Positions 40,131 through 47,565 of a stretch of 64,000 nt of DNA are shown in pieces (the stretch's first letter is position 1; each line of letters opens with the position of its first letter). A model generated the notes under the pieces. It was not told the origin of the DNA. It saw nothing but the letters and a program-made list of their open reading frames with translations, and did no database searches. The DNA is taken from the NCBI RefSeq assembly GCF_003614435.1, contig NZ_CP025546.1, forward strand, positions 1,798,001 through 1,862,000, read 5' to 3'. Source of the DNA: Mycobacterium paragordonae (GTDB lineage Bacteria > Actinomycetota > Actinomycetes > Mycobacteriales > Mycobacteriaceae). The position numbers were made by a program, and so were the translations under genes.

Positions 40131-40267
40131 CAACAAACTCCCGCCAGCACCGAGCACCCGCCGTCACTGCCACCGACGAAGCCGTCGCCATCAACCCTTT
40201 TTCAGGTCGAAGTAGTTACCCGCGTTTCGTCAGCGCAGCCCGGCTTGCTCTCTACCTTTCTGGGAGA

Positions 40268-40310
40268 CGGCCCCCGGCGTGCAAGGAACACGCAGGGGGC
40301 CGTTCTCTTT
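40268..40310 (+). terminator. Intrinsic terminator of the structural operon
   Basis: CGGCCCCC...CGTG pairs with CACG...GGGGGCCG around a short loop, followed by TTCTCTTT. It is strong and placed just after the IS, at the end of the capsid operon; it faces the minus-strand genes beyond. Confidence 0.75.
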
Positions 40311-40498
40311 AGTTGGTCGCCGCCGTCGCTGCGGCTATCGCGGCGCCGAGGGCGTCCCGGAGGCGGGTCGCTTCTGCGATGCTCAGCGGCCCGTCAGGGG
40401 TGAACCGGCCCCACAGCGATGGTGCCGTCTTCGTAAAGGCGGACATGCATGTCGCCTGCCCATGAGCGCCCGTCGGCGGGTACGTCGATTCGGAACAA
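40309..40498 (-). pseudogene. Probably frameshifted small element gene
   Basis: Two overlapping minus-strand frames look like halves of one protein. The first, from TTG 40498 (AGGAG 6 bp upstream) to 40394, encodes FRIDVPADGRSWAGDMHVRL then YEDGTIAVGPVHP. The second, to TAA at 40309, continues RFTPDGPLSIAEATRLRDAL then GAAIAAATAATN. A +1 or -2 slip in the GGGG at the junction near 40410 would fuse them into about 62 residues. Alternatively the second frame is an independent 45-residue gene from ATG 40446. Confidence 0.5.
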
Positions 40499-40635
40499 CG
40501 TGGTCTCCTGTCGGGTCGGCCCGACTAGAGAGGTTCGCGGGCACTGGCACGGATCGTAAGCCTTTCGCGCCGAAAAGTGTTGCAAGTCAACCAAAGTCGT
40601 ACACGCCGTGTACGGCTGATCTGCCCACATGGGCT

Positions 40636-41256
40636 TCAATCAGCGCCCTCACCCTCGCCTTCGTCGTCATTTTCCGCCTCGGGGGCGGCGGCCAACAATT
40701 CTCCCGGCACTTCAAACAGGTTGCGCAGCAATAAAGTTGTGAAGTTCATAACGCGCTGCGCCGCAGCTTCATCGACGCGTTGATCTGTGGCGTGAGCGCC
40801 CAGGTTGCCCACCATGCGAATATCGTGGAGGGCCTCGCCGAACTGCCTTGTAACGAATCCTTGCTCAATGAGGCTGCGGATTCTGCCCACTAGGTTGCGG
40901 CCTTGCACTTCAAAATGAGCGGCCGCAGCTTCGAGCGTGCGCCTTAGCTGCACGGCTGCGGCGTCGGGCACTCCGGCGTCAAGCACTCGACGTGCATCGT
41001 TGAAATATCTGTCGACGTCTTCCGGTAAGTGGCGTATGTGGTGCTTGAGGTCGGCGTCGGCGGGATACGCACCGATCTCACGCGGGGTGGTGCCGGGGAT
41101 GGTGTGCTCGACAATCGTCAGGCGGCCGCAGTCGGGGCATTGCAGCACCGATTGAGTGATCGGCCCTCCCGATATGGATTTAAAGACTCTATCGGTGACC
41201 ACTTGAACCATCTGGGCGCGCCGTAGGCCGCAGTGCCCACACGTGCGTATTCCCAT
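40636..41256 (-). CDS. DUF4145 protein with N-terminal zinc ribbon
   Basis: A 206-residue protein from ATG 41256: MGIRTCGHCGLRR and later LQCPDCGRLTIVEH give a four-Cys zinc ribbon (residues 6-55). A helical DUF4145 domain follows (about 85-190, VQLRRTLEAAAAHF and MVGNLGAHATDQRVDEAAAQ), ending in an acidic tail. The frame is open to an ATG at 41382, so up to 42 extra residues are possible. DUF4145 is common in mobile elements and restriction-type loci; its activity is unknown. It is the last gene before attR, a usual cargo place. Confidence 0.78.
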   Translation of the reverse strand: MGIRTCGHCGLRRAQMVQVVTDRVFKSISGGPITQSVLQCPDCGRLTIVEHTIPGTTPREIGAYPADADLKHHIRHLPEDVDRYFNDARRVLDAGVPDAAAVQLRRTLEAAAAHFEVQGRNLVGRIRSLIEQGFVTRQFGEALHDIRMVGNLGAHATDQRVDEAAAQRVMNFTTLLLRNLFEVPGELLAAAPEAENDDEGEGEGAD

Positions 41257-41438
41257 ACTCGGGTGAAAGCCCACGGCTTGATCATTCCACCCGTAGACCG
41301 GGTTTCGGGGCACGACGCTCCGGACTGGGCTGGCGTGCTGACGGCGGTCAGCACATGTCCCTGTTCGGCCGTATTTTCCCATGTCGAGTCATGCGCAACC
41401 ATCGCGCGTTTGCGCAGCTCAACCGCGTTATATGCGGC

Positions 41439-41459
41439 TTCGATTCCCGGCAGCTCCAC
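41439..41459 (+). repeat. attR: right junction of the integrated element
   Basis: Identical over 21 bp to the tmRNA 3' end at 28584-28604. The base before the repeat differs (C here, G in ssrA), as does the base after (C here, T in ssrA), fixing the limits. The following CG continues toward an encoded CC, closer to the CCA expected of an uninterrupted ssrA. Confidence 0.92.
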
Positions 41460-41470
41460 CGAGAAAATTG

Positions 41471-41505
41471 CTGGTCAGAGTCAGAGACTCTGGCCAGATT
41501 TCTTT
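41471..41505 (+). terminator. Displaced terminator, probably the original ssrA terminator
   Basis: CTGGTCAGAGTC and GACTCTGGCCAG form a 12-bp stem with one T-G pair and a 3-nt AGA loop (41471-41497), followed by ATTTCTTTT. It starts 11 bp after attR, exactly where the terminator of an uninterrupted tmRNA gene would be. Confidence 0.8.
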
Positions 41506-41543
41506 TCATCAGCTGTGGCTGACCACTCCCAGCACAGTCCATC

Positions 41544-42044
41544 GTGATCGCGGCTGTGGATAAAGTAGTGCTCGTGAATTGTCGCCTTGCTATCGGGTTA
41601 CTCGCCTCTTTGGCGGTGGTGCTCGTTGTCCCTGCCCAGGGTCATGCGGATCCGCCGACCAAATGTCTGAGCAACACGCCCAAAGGCAAGCAGGTCTACG
41701 TGCCCTGCGATCTACTCAACGCCGGCGTGAATTTCCCGCCTGGGCAGCGTTGTCCTCTACCGCTCGAGCAGTACCCGAAAGATGTGCAGGAATGGTGTGG
41801 CGAAGGCCCGGGCCTTGCGAGTCCCACGCCCACCAGTCCTACGAACCCGACGAGTCCTACGAGTCCGGTAAGTCCTACCAGCCCGAAGGCTCCTACGAGC
41901 ACGACCAGTCCTACGAGTCCGACCAGTTCTACGAGCCCGAAGGCTCCTACGAGCACGACCAGTCCTACGAGTCCGATAAGTCCGACCAGCCCGACGAACC
42001 CGACCAGTCCTACGAGTCCTACGAGCCCGGGCGGTAGATCGTGA
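41544..42044 (+). CDS. Secreted protein with Ser-Pro-Thr repeats
   Basis: A 166-residue protein with a signal peptide (about 1-35, [21 protein letters not shown], cleavage before DPP). A 50-residue domain with four Cys ([29 protein letters not shown]) and a low-complexity tail of Thr-Ser-Pro units follow. The tail DNA contains a 42-bp segment repeated at 41881 and 41935 (period 54). GTG 41544 is chosen; later GTG codons are possible. Surface or wall localisation is likely; no function known. Confidence 0.68.
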   Translation: MIAAVDKVVLVNCRLAIGLLASLAVVLVVPAQGHADPPTKCLSNTPKGKQVYVPCDLLNAGVNFPPGQRCPLPLEQYPKDVQEWCGEGPGLASPTPTSPTNPTSPTSPVSPTSPKAPTSTTSPTSPTSSTSPKAPTSTTSPTSPISPTSPTNPTSPTSPTSPGGRS

Positions 42045-42155
42045 GCATTGACGCCGTCAAAACCCGGAAACACAACCGCAGGTAACGCGACGTACTGAAC
42101 GGGCCAAACTGGAACGAACCGGCAGTTCAGAGCCCAAAAGCCCTGGCTTAGATGC

Positions 42156-42180
42156 GGGTTCGATTGACGGCAGCTTTACC
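42156..42180 (+). repeat. Degenerate copy of the ssrA 3' end
   Basis: GGGTTCGATTGACGGCAGCT followed by TTACC matches the tmRNA 3' end at 17 of the 21 att positions, plus the three G before it. It lies in a 270-bp gene-free stretch (42045-42315) and may be the scar of an older integration. Confidence 0.5.
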
Positions 42181-42315
42181 GGAAACCGGCGATCGAGCGA
42201 TAGATTCGCCAGATTGGGAATTGAGTCCTGCCTGCGTCGGCAGCGTCGTCCGGCCAAGCGCCTCTCGTTGGTAGGCGACCCGGCGCGGTTCGACGCTGGC
42301 TAGCCCGGGTCGCGG

Positions 42316-42690
42316 CTACCTGACATCGAGCAGGTCGACCACGAAGATCAGCGCCTCGCCGGGCTTGATGACGCCACCGGCGCCACGGTCGCCGTAGGCG
42401 AGGTGGGCGGGGATAAGCAGCTGTCGGCGACCACCGACCTTCATGCCCTGCACGCCCCGGTCCCAGCCCTGGATGACCTGGCCGACGCCAAGCTGGAACG
42501 TCAACGGGTCACCGCGGTTGTAAGAAGCGTCGAACTCCTCGCCGGTGGAGTGGGCCACGCCGACGTAGTGCACGACGACCGTGTTACCGGCGGTAGCCTC
42601 CGCGCCGTCGCCCTCGACGACGTCGGTGATGATCAGGTCGGTGGGTGGCTCCCCGCCGGGGAAATCGATCTCGGGCTTCTTTGCAGTCAT
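42316..42690 (-). CDS. FKBP-type peptidyl-prolyl cis-trans isomerase
   Basis: A 124-residue single-domain FKBP without signal peptide. Active-site residues are visible in VVVHYVGVAHSTGEEFDAS, FQLGVGQVIQGWDRGVQGM, RRQLLIPAHLAYGDRGAGG and ALIFVVDLLDV. It catalyses proline isomerisation in folding. ATG 42690 (MTAKKPEID) is chosen; a longer frame to 43020 overlaps the sulfotransferase antisense. Confidence 0.95.
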   Translation of the reverse strand: MTAKKPEIDFPGGEPPTDLIITDVVEGDGAEATAGNTVVVHYVGVAHSTGEEFDASYNRGDPLTFQLGVGQVIQGWDRGVQGMKVGGRRQLLIPAHLAYGDRGAGGVIKPGEALIFVVDLLDVR

Positions 42691-42779
42691 GCTCACCACA
42701 CTGGCAGATGGTCGCCGGTGGAGTTGCCGGCGGGGGTCGTCGGGAAAAAGATGCCCTGGCCCGATTGAACGGCGGCTCA

Positions 42780-44030
42780 TCACGAGGAAACGGAAAAGGC
42801 ATCGACATAGAACCGCATTCGTTCCCGTAGCTCGCCGGCATCGATGCCGAACTGCGCAGCGTTGTAGGTGTGCTTGCCCTTCCCCTCGCGCGGTTGATGT
42901 CGGTGGTGCTCCCTGAGCATCCTTGCGATATCGGGGAGGTTCATACCGGCGGCCCGGTAGACCTGAGCCAGCGCGCCGTGCGGATCGGCAAGCAGCTCGG
43001 TGTACTGGAGGTCCAGCCACGTAACTGACTGTGCTGCAGCTGAATTACGCACCGCGAGCGCCCGCCTGAACCACAGTTCGGTCTGTTCGGTTTGGAATTG
43101 ACCTATGTCGAGTCCATTGACGTGATCGCTGTAGGTGGACCGGTAGGTGGCGAACAGACTGGCGCCTGAGGCGACGGTTTCAACGATGTCGCGGTGAAGG
43201 TGCACCACACAAGCGCCGGGGTATGTCGCGATCAGATGATCCAGTTCTGCAGTGTGGGCCGGCGCCTTGAGCAGCCATCGGCGTCCGTCTCTGCCATCCA
43301 GTATCTGGAGCATTCTTCTGTGTTGCGCATACTCCACAGCGAATGATTGTGTGCGAAGCCATTTCGCGTAATTGTTGAGTCGCGTGGTGGCCAGGAATCC
43401 CCAGTTGCGCATCGTGGTGCCCATGCCCAATACACATTCCTCCGCCAGGCTCGGGCCGGAATCGTGTACGGCGGCCATGATCGGATTGAGGATGTGGAGG
43501 ATCTGGTGCCCTTCAGCACTTGCCTGTAGCAGTTTGTTGCGGTCTTCCGGTGAGAGATCGCCTGGGAACTGCCATGGCATACCCAGTTCGGCTGGCAGCG
43601 GCGCCCGCAGGCGGGGATCGCGGCTGAGCGCGCGGAAGAGGTAGGTCGTACCGGTGCGCCAGCCGCCGATTATGAAGATAGGCGGCTGCAGCGTGCTTTC
43701 AGCGACGGCCGAATGCTCGTTGACATAGTGGGCGATGGCGGCTCGGGCCCTTAGCCTGCCCACGGCCGTGTTCTGAACTGATCTGGCTCCCAGCGCGTTC
43801 AATTGGCCATCTTCCTCTGCGGAGCACAGATACTCGTTCAGTGCCGGCAGCCACTCCTGCTGGTCGCCAAACTCATCCGGACTGTGCTGCCGCGACGCTC
43901 GACCAATCACGAGCTCCACTGCGCCAATGCCCAGCTGATACCTGGCTGGACGTGCGGCCCGATCGGTCTCGGCGAGTCGATACAGCTCTTCCGCCGCGCG
44001 TGTACGTTGCGGGGGCTTCCACGCAGTCAC
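42780..44030 (-). CDS. Sulfotransferase family protein
   Basis: A 416-residue protein with the 5'-phosphosulfate loop IIGGWRTGTTYLFRAL (about residue 135) and the 3'-phosphate motif VVHLHRDIVETVASGASL. It transfers sulfate from PAPS to an unknown acceptor, or is a non-canonical member as is common in mycobacteria. GTG 44030 overlaps the stop of the upstream gene (GTGA), so translation is coupled. A helical N-terminal extension (about 1-90) precedes the catalytic part. Confidence 0.88.
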   Translation of the reverse strand: MTAWKPPQRTRAAEELYRLAETDRAARPARYQLGIGAVELVIGRASRQHSPDEFGDQQEWLPALNEYLCSAEEDGQLNALGARSVQNTAVGRLRARAAIAHYVNEHSAVAESTLQPPIFIIGGWRTGTTYLFRALSRDPRLRAPLPAELGMPWQFPGDLSPEDRNKLLQASAEGHQILHILNPIMAAVHDSGPSLAEECVLGMGTTMRNWGFLATTRLNNYAKWLRTQSFAVEYAQHRRMLQILDGRDGRRWLLKAPAHTAELDHLIATYPGACVVHLHRDIVETVASGASLFATYRSTYSDHVNGLDIGQFQTEQTELWFRRALAVRNSAAAQSVTWLDLQYTELLADPHGALAQVYRAAGMNLPDIARMLREHHRHQPREGKGKHTYNAAQFGIDAGELRERMRFYVDAFSVSS

Positions 44031-45136
44031 GGGTTGCGTCCGAGATCGGTCAAGAGGATTCGCCGAACGGAGGGCAGGCGGGGGGTTTGAACGGGCTGGA
44101 GGAAGCGCATGACCAGAATGCCGAACGGGCGTTGCTCGGTGTCGATCCAGTCGGCGTCGGCAAGTCCCGGGTCGGTTCCGGCGACGATGAAGCGGTAGCG
44201 CTGGCCGGTCACGGTGGCAGTAGCCCCGGTGTAAGACACATGACGGTAGCGGTGATCGAGTGAATTCAGAAACCGACTGTAAGCCAGAATGTTCCAGTAA
44301 CGGCAGTCGACTAACTCGCCTTCGATGAGTAGCGCTTCGCCAGGCGAGAGTTGCCAGCCGCCACGCAGGTAGTGGATTCCCGGCTCTGTGTAAGTAGCAC
44401 CGCCGCTCATCTCGTGCCAGTGCCGTAGCTGATTGACCTGTTCGAGATCCTCGGCTGTCGCTGCTTTCCAGATATGAGGCATCAAAGCCGCGGCCTTGGC
44501 TGCTCTGGTCAGCTGGCGGCAGAACCGCTCCGGGTCGATAGGTGCGGGGATTTGCGGTGCGTGGACGGGCTCGATGTCGCACCACCCGGCGCGGTCGTGG
44601 TGCATGTCGTTGTGAAAGTGCCTTACCCACAACGTGATTGCGCCGTCCGGGAGCTCGATCCAGTCGCCGTCGGCCGGCCGATTTCCACCGAGTGTCACGT
44701 CGTAGTCACCGAGTTCATTGAAAGCGATTTCGTCGCTGTCGAGCCGGGCGATGGCGCTTGACTCCAGGCCGTTGCCTGCTGCCGTGTACACCGTGATCGA
44801 GACGTAAGCGGCGCCGCCCCGATTTCCCCGGATCCGGTACTGGACGGCAGCGTTGATGTCTGCGACCCAGTAAAGGAAGTCGGGGTTGTCCATGAGAAAT
44901 TTCTGCCGCCAGCGGTTGAAGGGCAGCAGTTCAGGCCGCTCCCGGTCGACCTCGAGTCGGCCGAGTTGATTGTTCACCGACCGCAGCAGGGCCCGGAACG
45001 CATCAGCCTGCTCCGTGCGGGACAGTTCCGCAGTATTTGCGGCTAGCTGCTGTCCGGCTTTGTGCAGTGAGTCGACGAACCCGTTCCAGGCCGCAACTTC
45101 CGGCCGATCTGATACGCCATTGTGGTCCGTGGCCAC
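44027..45136 (-). CDS. DUF1214-like protein coupled to the sulfotransferase
   Basis: The product is 369 residues from GTG 45136, or 403 from ATG 45238. The C-terminal half has beta-rich text typical of DUF1214 (GGWQLSPGEALLIEGELVDC, YTGATATVTGQRYRF, PFGILVMRFLQPVQ). The N-terminal half is helical with WVADINAAVQYRIRGNRGGA. DUF1214 genes often stand beside sulfotransferase genes in mycobacteria. A TetR gene diverges upstream. Function is unknown; a lipid-modification operon is a plausible guess. Confidence 0.75.
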   Translation of the reverse strand: MATDHNGVSDRPEVAAWNGFVDSLHKAGQQLAANTAELSRTEQADAFRALLRSVNNQLGRLEVDRERPELLPFNRWRQKFLMDNPDFLYWVADINAAVQYRIRGNRGGAAYVSITVYTAAGNGLESSAIARLDSDEIAFNELGDYDVTLGGNRPADGDWIELPDGAITLWVRHFHNDMHHDRAGWCDIEPVHAPQIPAPIDPERFCRQLTRAAKAAALMPHIWKAATAEDLEQVNQLRHWHEMSGGATYTEPGIHYLRGGWQLSPGEALLIEGELVDCRYWNILAYSRFLNSLDHRYRHVSYTGATATVTGQRYRFIVAGTDPGLADADWIDTEQRPFGILVMRFLQPVQTPRLPSVRRILLTDLGRNP

Positions 45137-45301
45137 TCCTGCCTTGCCTTCACTGTGCCGCCCGTGGCGGCCGAGGGGGAATTGCGGAACCAGGTGCTTC
45201 CGGAATCGGATGGTTCCGTATTCGGCGGTGGCTGTCAAGGTTGCGCAAACGGCCCGGAATCAAGTCCGATCTTCGAAACCGCCAGCAGATATGTTCAGGC
45301 C

Positions 45302-45886
45302 ATGCCCAGGCAATACAGAGGACGCGTCGCGGAGGCGCGCACCGCCGAGCGGCGCGAGCGTCTGGTGCGTGCCGGCACCGAGTTGGCGGGCCGGCACGGT
45401 GTGGCGGCAATGACGATGCGAGCCGTCTGCCGTGAGGCCGCGCTGAGTCAACGATTCTTCTACGAAAGTTTCGACGACACCGAGCAACTACTGCAGGCGG
45501 TTTATCTGCACGCCCTGGACATCGTGAAGGAGGAGATACGGGCATCGAGTCCAGACACGTTGGATAGCCGACTCCGGGTGCGCGCAGGAGTCGACGCCGT
45601 TGCCCAGCTCTCGCGCAACGACACACGCCTGTGCCGAATATTGCTCATCGAGCCCATCGCGGATCTGCGTCTTCGTCGGTTGGTCCGGACCGCTCTCTCG
45701 GGTCTCACCGATTCGGCGGCGGCCGACCTGCCGGCGGTGAAGATGCAGTACGCAACCATGTTCGGGGCCATCATCTCGCTGTTCATTGAGTGGACAGAGG
45801 GGAATCTGGGCGATGATCGCTGCGCTTTCGTCGACCACGTGACCGATCTGTTGTTGACTTCGCCTCTTGCGGCGAACTTCAGGTGA
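45302..45886 (+). CDS. TetR-family regulator
   Basis: A 194-residue protein with an N-terminal helix-turn-helix: RLVRAGTELAGRHGVAAMTMRAVCREAALSQRFFYESFDDTE (residues about 20-62). A helical ligand domain follows. It is divergent from the DUF1214-like/sulfotransferase pair, with 165 bp between starts, and so is the likely regulator of that pair. The ligand is unknown. Confidence 0.88.
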   Translation: MPRQYRGRVAEARTAERRERLVRAGTELAGRHGVAAMTMRAVCREAALSQRFFYESFDDTEQLLQAVYLHALDIVKEEIRASSPDTLDSRLRVRAGVDAVAQLSRNDTRLCRILLIEPIADLRLRRLVRTALSGLTDSAAADLPAVKMQYATMFGAIISLFIEWTEGNLGDDRCAFVDHVTDLLLTSPLAANFR

Positions 45887-46102
45887 TGGCGCCTTGCCTC
45901 AGTCTTGGGTCGGCTCGGGGGTTGATATTCAGTTCACCAACCTGCGTTCCCCAAAGGCGCTAAGCGCGCAACGGCAAAGGCGCCTCGGCATGGTTGTAGG
46001 GAGCAATGCCGGCGCCGGTGTCCATCACCTCGGCGCGGCGCCTAGGCTTCCCGGAGCGCCGCCGGGACCGACCGTTCCTCGGATTGGATGCGCAAGATTG
46101 AG

Positions 46103-46125
46103 TTCGATTTCCATCAGCTCCACCA
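46103..46125 (+). repeat. Degenerate copy of the ssrA 3' end with encoded CCA
   Basis: TTCGATTTCCATCAGCTCCA then CCA matches the tmRNA 3' end at 18 of 21 att positions and continues with the CCA that the present ssrA lacks. It lies in a 265-bp stretch (45887-46151) without a gene. Confidence 0.5.
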
Positions 46126-46151
46126 CAAACGCGTTGGCCTGATCAGAATGA

Positions 46152-46943
46152 TCAGATCAGTCCGGGTATCAACGCTTTTCGCTCAGGCGGGTAATCAGGA
46201 AATTTCTCCTGGTACCACTTGTGCGTGGCGAACGCCCGCGGGACCAGGTTGCCTGCCGTGATCAGAAAGATGATCACCCCGGCCAGCGACCAGGTCAGCA
46301 GGGCGAACCCGGCCCACGCGATCAGCTCGCCCAGATAGGCCGGGCTGGTGACGAACCGAAAGCCTCCGCCGTACGGGATCTTGTACTCGGTTGCGCCCGG
46401 GTTCGCCTTGTCGCGGAGGTTCCGAACGATCGACTCCGACCGGACCAGCAGGATGAATCCGCTGAGGTACACGACCAACCCGACGAAAAACCGCGGATCG
46501 GTCAACCAATCGGCGCTGTACAGGTGCTTGTAGTCGTGGCTGAAGAAGGCGCCGTTGAGGTAGCCGTGCATCGTTGTAATCACCATGCCGAAGGCGAGCA
46601 CGACGATATTGAAGCTGCCGCGCTTGCCGGGCACCTGCCGGATCGACAGCGGGAATAACCAACCCCGGTTGCCGTAATGCATCAGCCAGATGGCCGCGAG
46701 CACGAGCGGCACAGCGTCGAATCGGCGCGGCCCGGTGAGGTAGAAAATTGCGAAAAACACGGTCGCGGGGATCTCCATCAGCCACCAGCCGAGCTTCGGA
46801 TTGAGGTTCACCCCGCGCGCCGTCGCGCCGAATCGGCCGTAAGGACTCTGCCGGAACAAGCCGCCGATGATCACCAATGCCGCGATGACCAGACCTATCG
46901 TCACCACGGTGTCGTAAGTGGTGTTGCCGGTGTACCAGTTCAT
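46152..46943 (-). CDS. Steroid 5-alpha-reductase-like integral membrane protein (DUF1295 type)
   Basis: A 263-residue protein with about six membrane helices. The C-terminal signature of the family is visible: NPGATEYKIPYGGGFRFVTSPAYLGELIAWAGFALLTWS, then ATHKWYQEKFPDYPPERKALIPGL. Members reduce 3-oxo-4-ene steroids or related enones with NADPH. ATG 46943 has AAGGGAG upstream. It stands alone, converging on the att-like remnant. Confidence 0.87.
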   Translation of the reverse strand: MNWYTGNTTYDTVVTIGLVIAALVIIGGLFRQSPYGRFGATARGVNLNPKLGWWLMEIPATVFFAIFYLTGPRRFDAVPLVLAAIWLMHYGNRGWLFPLSIRQVPGKRGSFNIVVLAFGMVITTMHGYLNGAFFSHDYKHLYSADWLTDPRFFVGLVVYLSGFILLVRSESIVRNLRDKANPGATEYKIPYGGGFRFVTSPAYLGELIAWAGFALLTWSLAGVIIFLITAGNLVPRAFATHKWYQEKFPDYPPERKALIPGLI

Positions 46944-47231
46944 CAAGCTCCCTTCGAGAGCTGACATCGTCGAGCCTGTTGAGCGACAACGCCTGCCGCA
47001 GTACAACTTCTATCAGTACGCGATCGGCAGGACGGGTAAGGGACTGTGTTCTCGATTGACCCGGCTAGGCCGAGATCGGATGGCCTGGCCTCCCAAAAAC
47101 AGCTCGGATAAGTCAGGCGCATATCGTGGTCTTAACGTCGGACAACACCCGAAGGAGCCATCGGTGGCTGTGAAGTTCCGTTGAACGGAGACCGACCCAA
47201 CTGGGGCTGGGGGGAGAAGGAGCCGGTGGCG

Positions 47232-47396
47232 ATGTTCACCGAGGCCGAGATCCGCTCGGCCTGTAAGGACTTCGGCCTGCAGGACGGCGACGCGGATACC
47301 GTCATTGAGCAACTCAATGAGAACCGTCAGAACAAGCGGGCTGCCGGGCGAGATCCAGGTGACGGTGGCCTATCCGAAGACCACGCCGAGTCATAG
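47232..47396 (+). CDS. Small hypothetical protein
   Basis: A 54-residue acidic protein: MFTEAEIRSACKDFGLQDGD, then ADTVIEQLNENRQNKRAAGRD. AAGGAG lies 9 bp before ATG 47232, which decides the start over upstream GTG or TTG codons. No family named. A hairpin GGCACC/GGTGCC at 47408-47424 may end its transcript. Confidence 0.6.
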   Translation: MFTEAEIRSACKDFGLQDGDADTVIEQLNENRQNKRAAGRDPGDGGLSEDHAES

Positions 47397-47565
47397 CGGC
47401 GCCCTGCGGCACCGGGGCGGTGCCACATCGCATGGACGGCCCGCGCTCGTCGCGCCCCATCGCGTACCACTGAAAAACATGAATTGACGCATATGCGTAT
47501 CGCCGGGCCCTGCGGTGGGTAACTGCTTATTACACAGCGGTCCACTAGGCGAAGGCGAGTACGCG

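Larger units (their letters stand above)
38639..40212 (+). mobile_element. ISNCY-type insertion sequence in the phage-like element
   Basis: A 1574-bp copy with perfect 16-bp inverted ends, CTTCGACCTGAAAAAG at 38639-38654 and its complement at 40197-40212. It is flanked by TAGTTA on both sides (38633-38638 and 40213-40218), a likely 6-bp target duplication (4 or 7 bp if the ends are drawn slightly differently). It carries one intact transposase. Confidence 0.9.
28584..41459 (+). mobile_element. Phage-like integrative element in ssrA (capsid-encoding satellite)
   Basis: A 12.9-kb element bounded by 21-bp identical repeats derived from the tmRNA 3' end. From left to right it contains: integrase, excisionase/AlpA-like protein, HNH-like protein, initiator-like protein with iterons, four tiny genes, an HNH endonuclease, a membrane protein, two minus-strand paralogues, large terminase, portal, scaffold-like protein, capsid, connector, an IS copy, a broken small gene and a DUF4145 protein. 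No tail, tape-measure, lysin or holin gene is visible. Size and content recall phiRv1/phiRv2 and capsid-forming phage-inducible islands. Classification as a satellite and not a decayed prophage is inference. Confidence 0.88.

Noticed and set aside
41579..42037. Alternative Ser-Tyr-Glu/Asp-rich frame over the secreted protein
   Set aside because: It is the same DNA repeats in another frame; the frame with signal peptide and Cys-containing domain is the credible one.
42691..43020. N-terminal extension of the FKBP
   Set aside because: Arg-rich translation of the sulfotransferase region in another frame; the FKBP fold is complete from 42690.
44031..44630. 200-residue N-terminal extension of the sulfotransferase
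   Set aside because: It is antisense-like Arg/Pro-rich text over the DUF1214-like gene; GTGA coupling at 44030 explains the start.
45887..46142. Short ORF after the TetR gene
   Set aside because: No ribosome site or family pattern; the stretch is better explained as non-coding with an ssrA-like scar.
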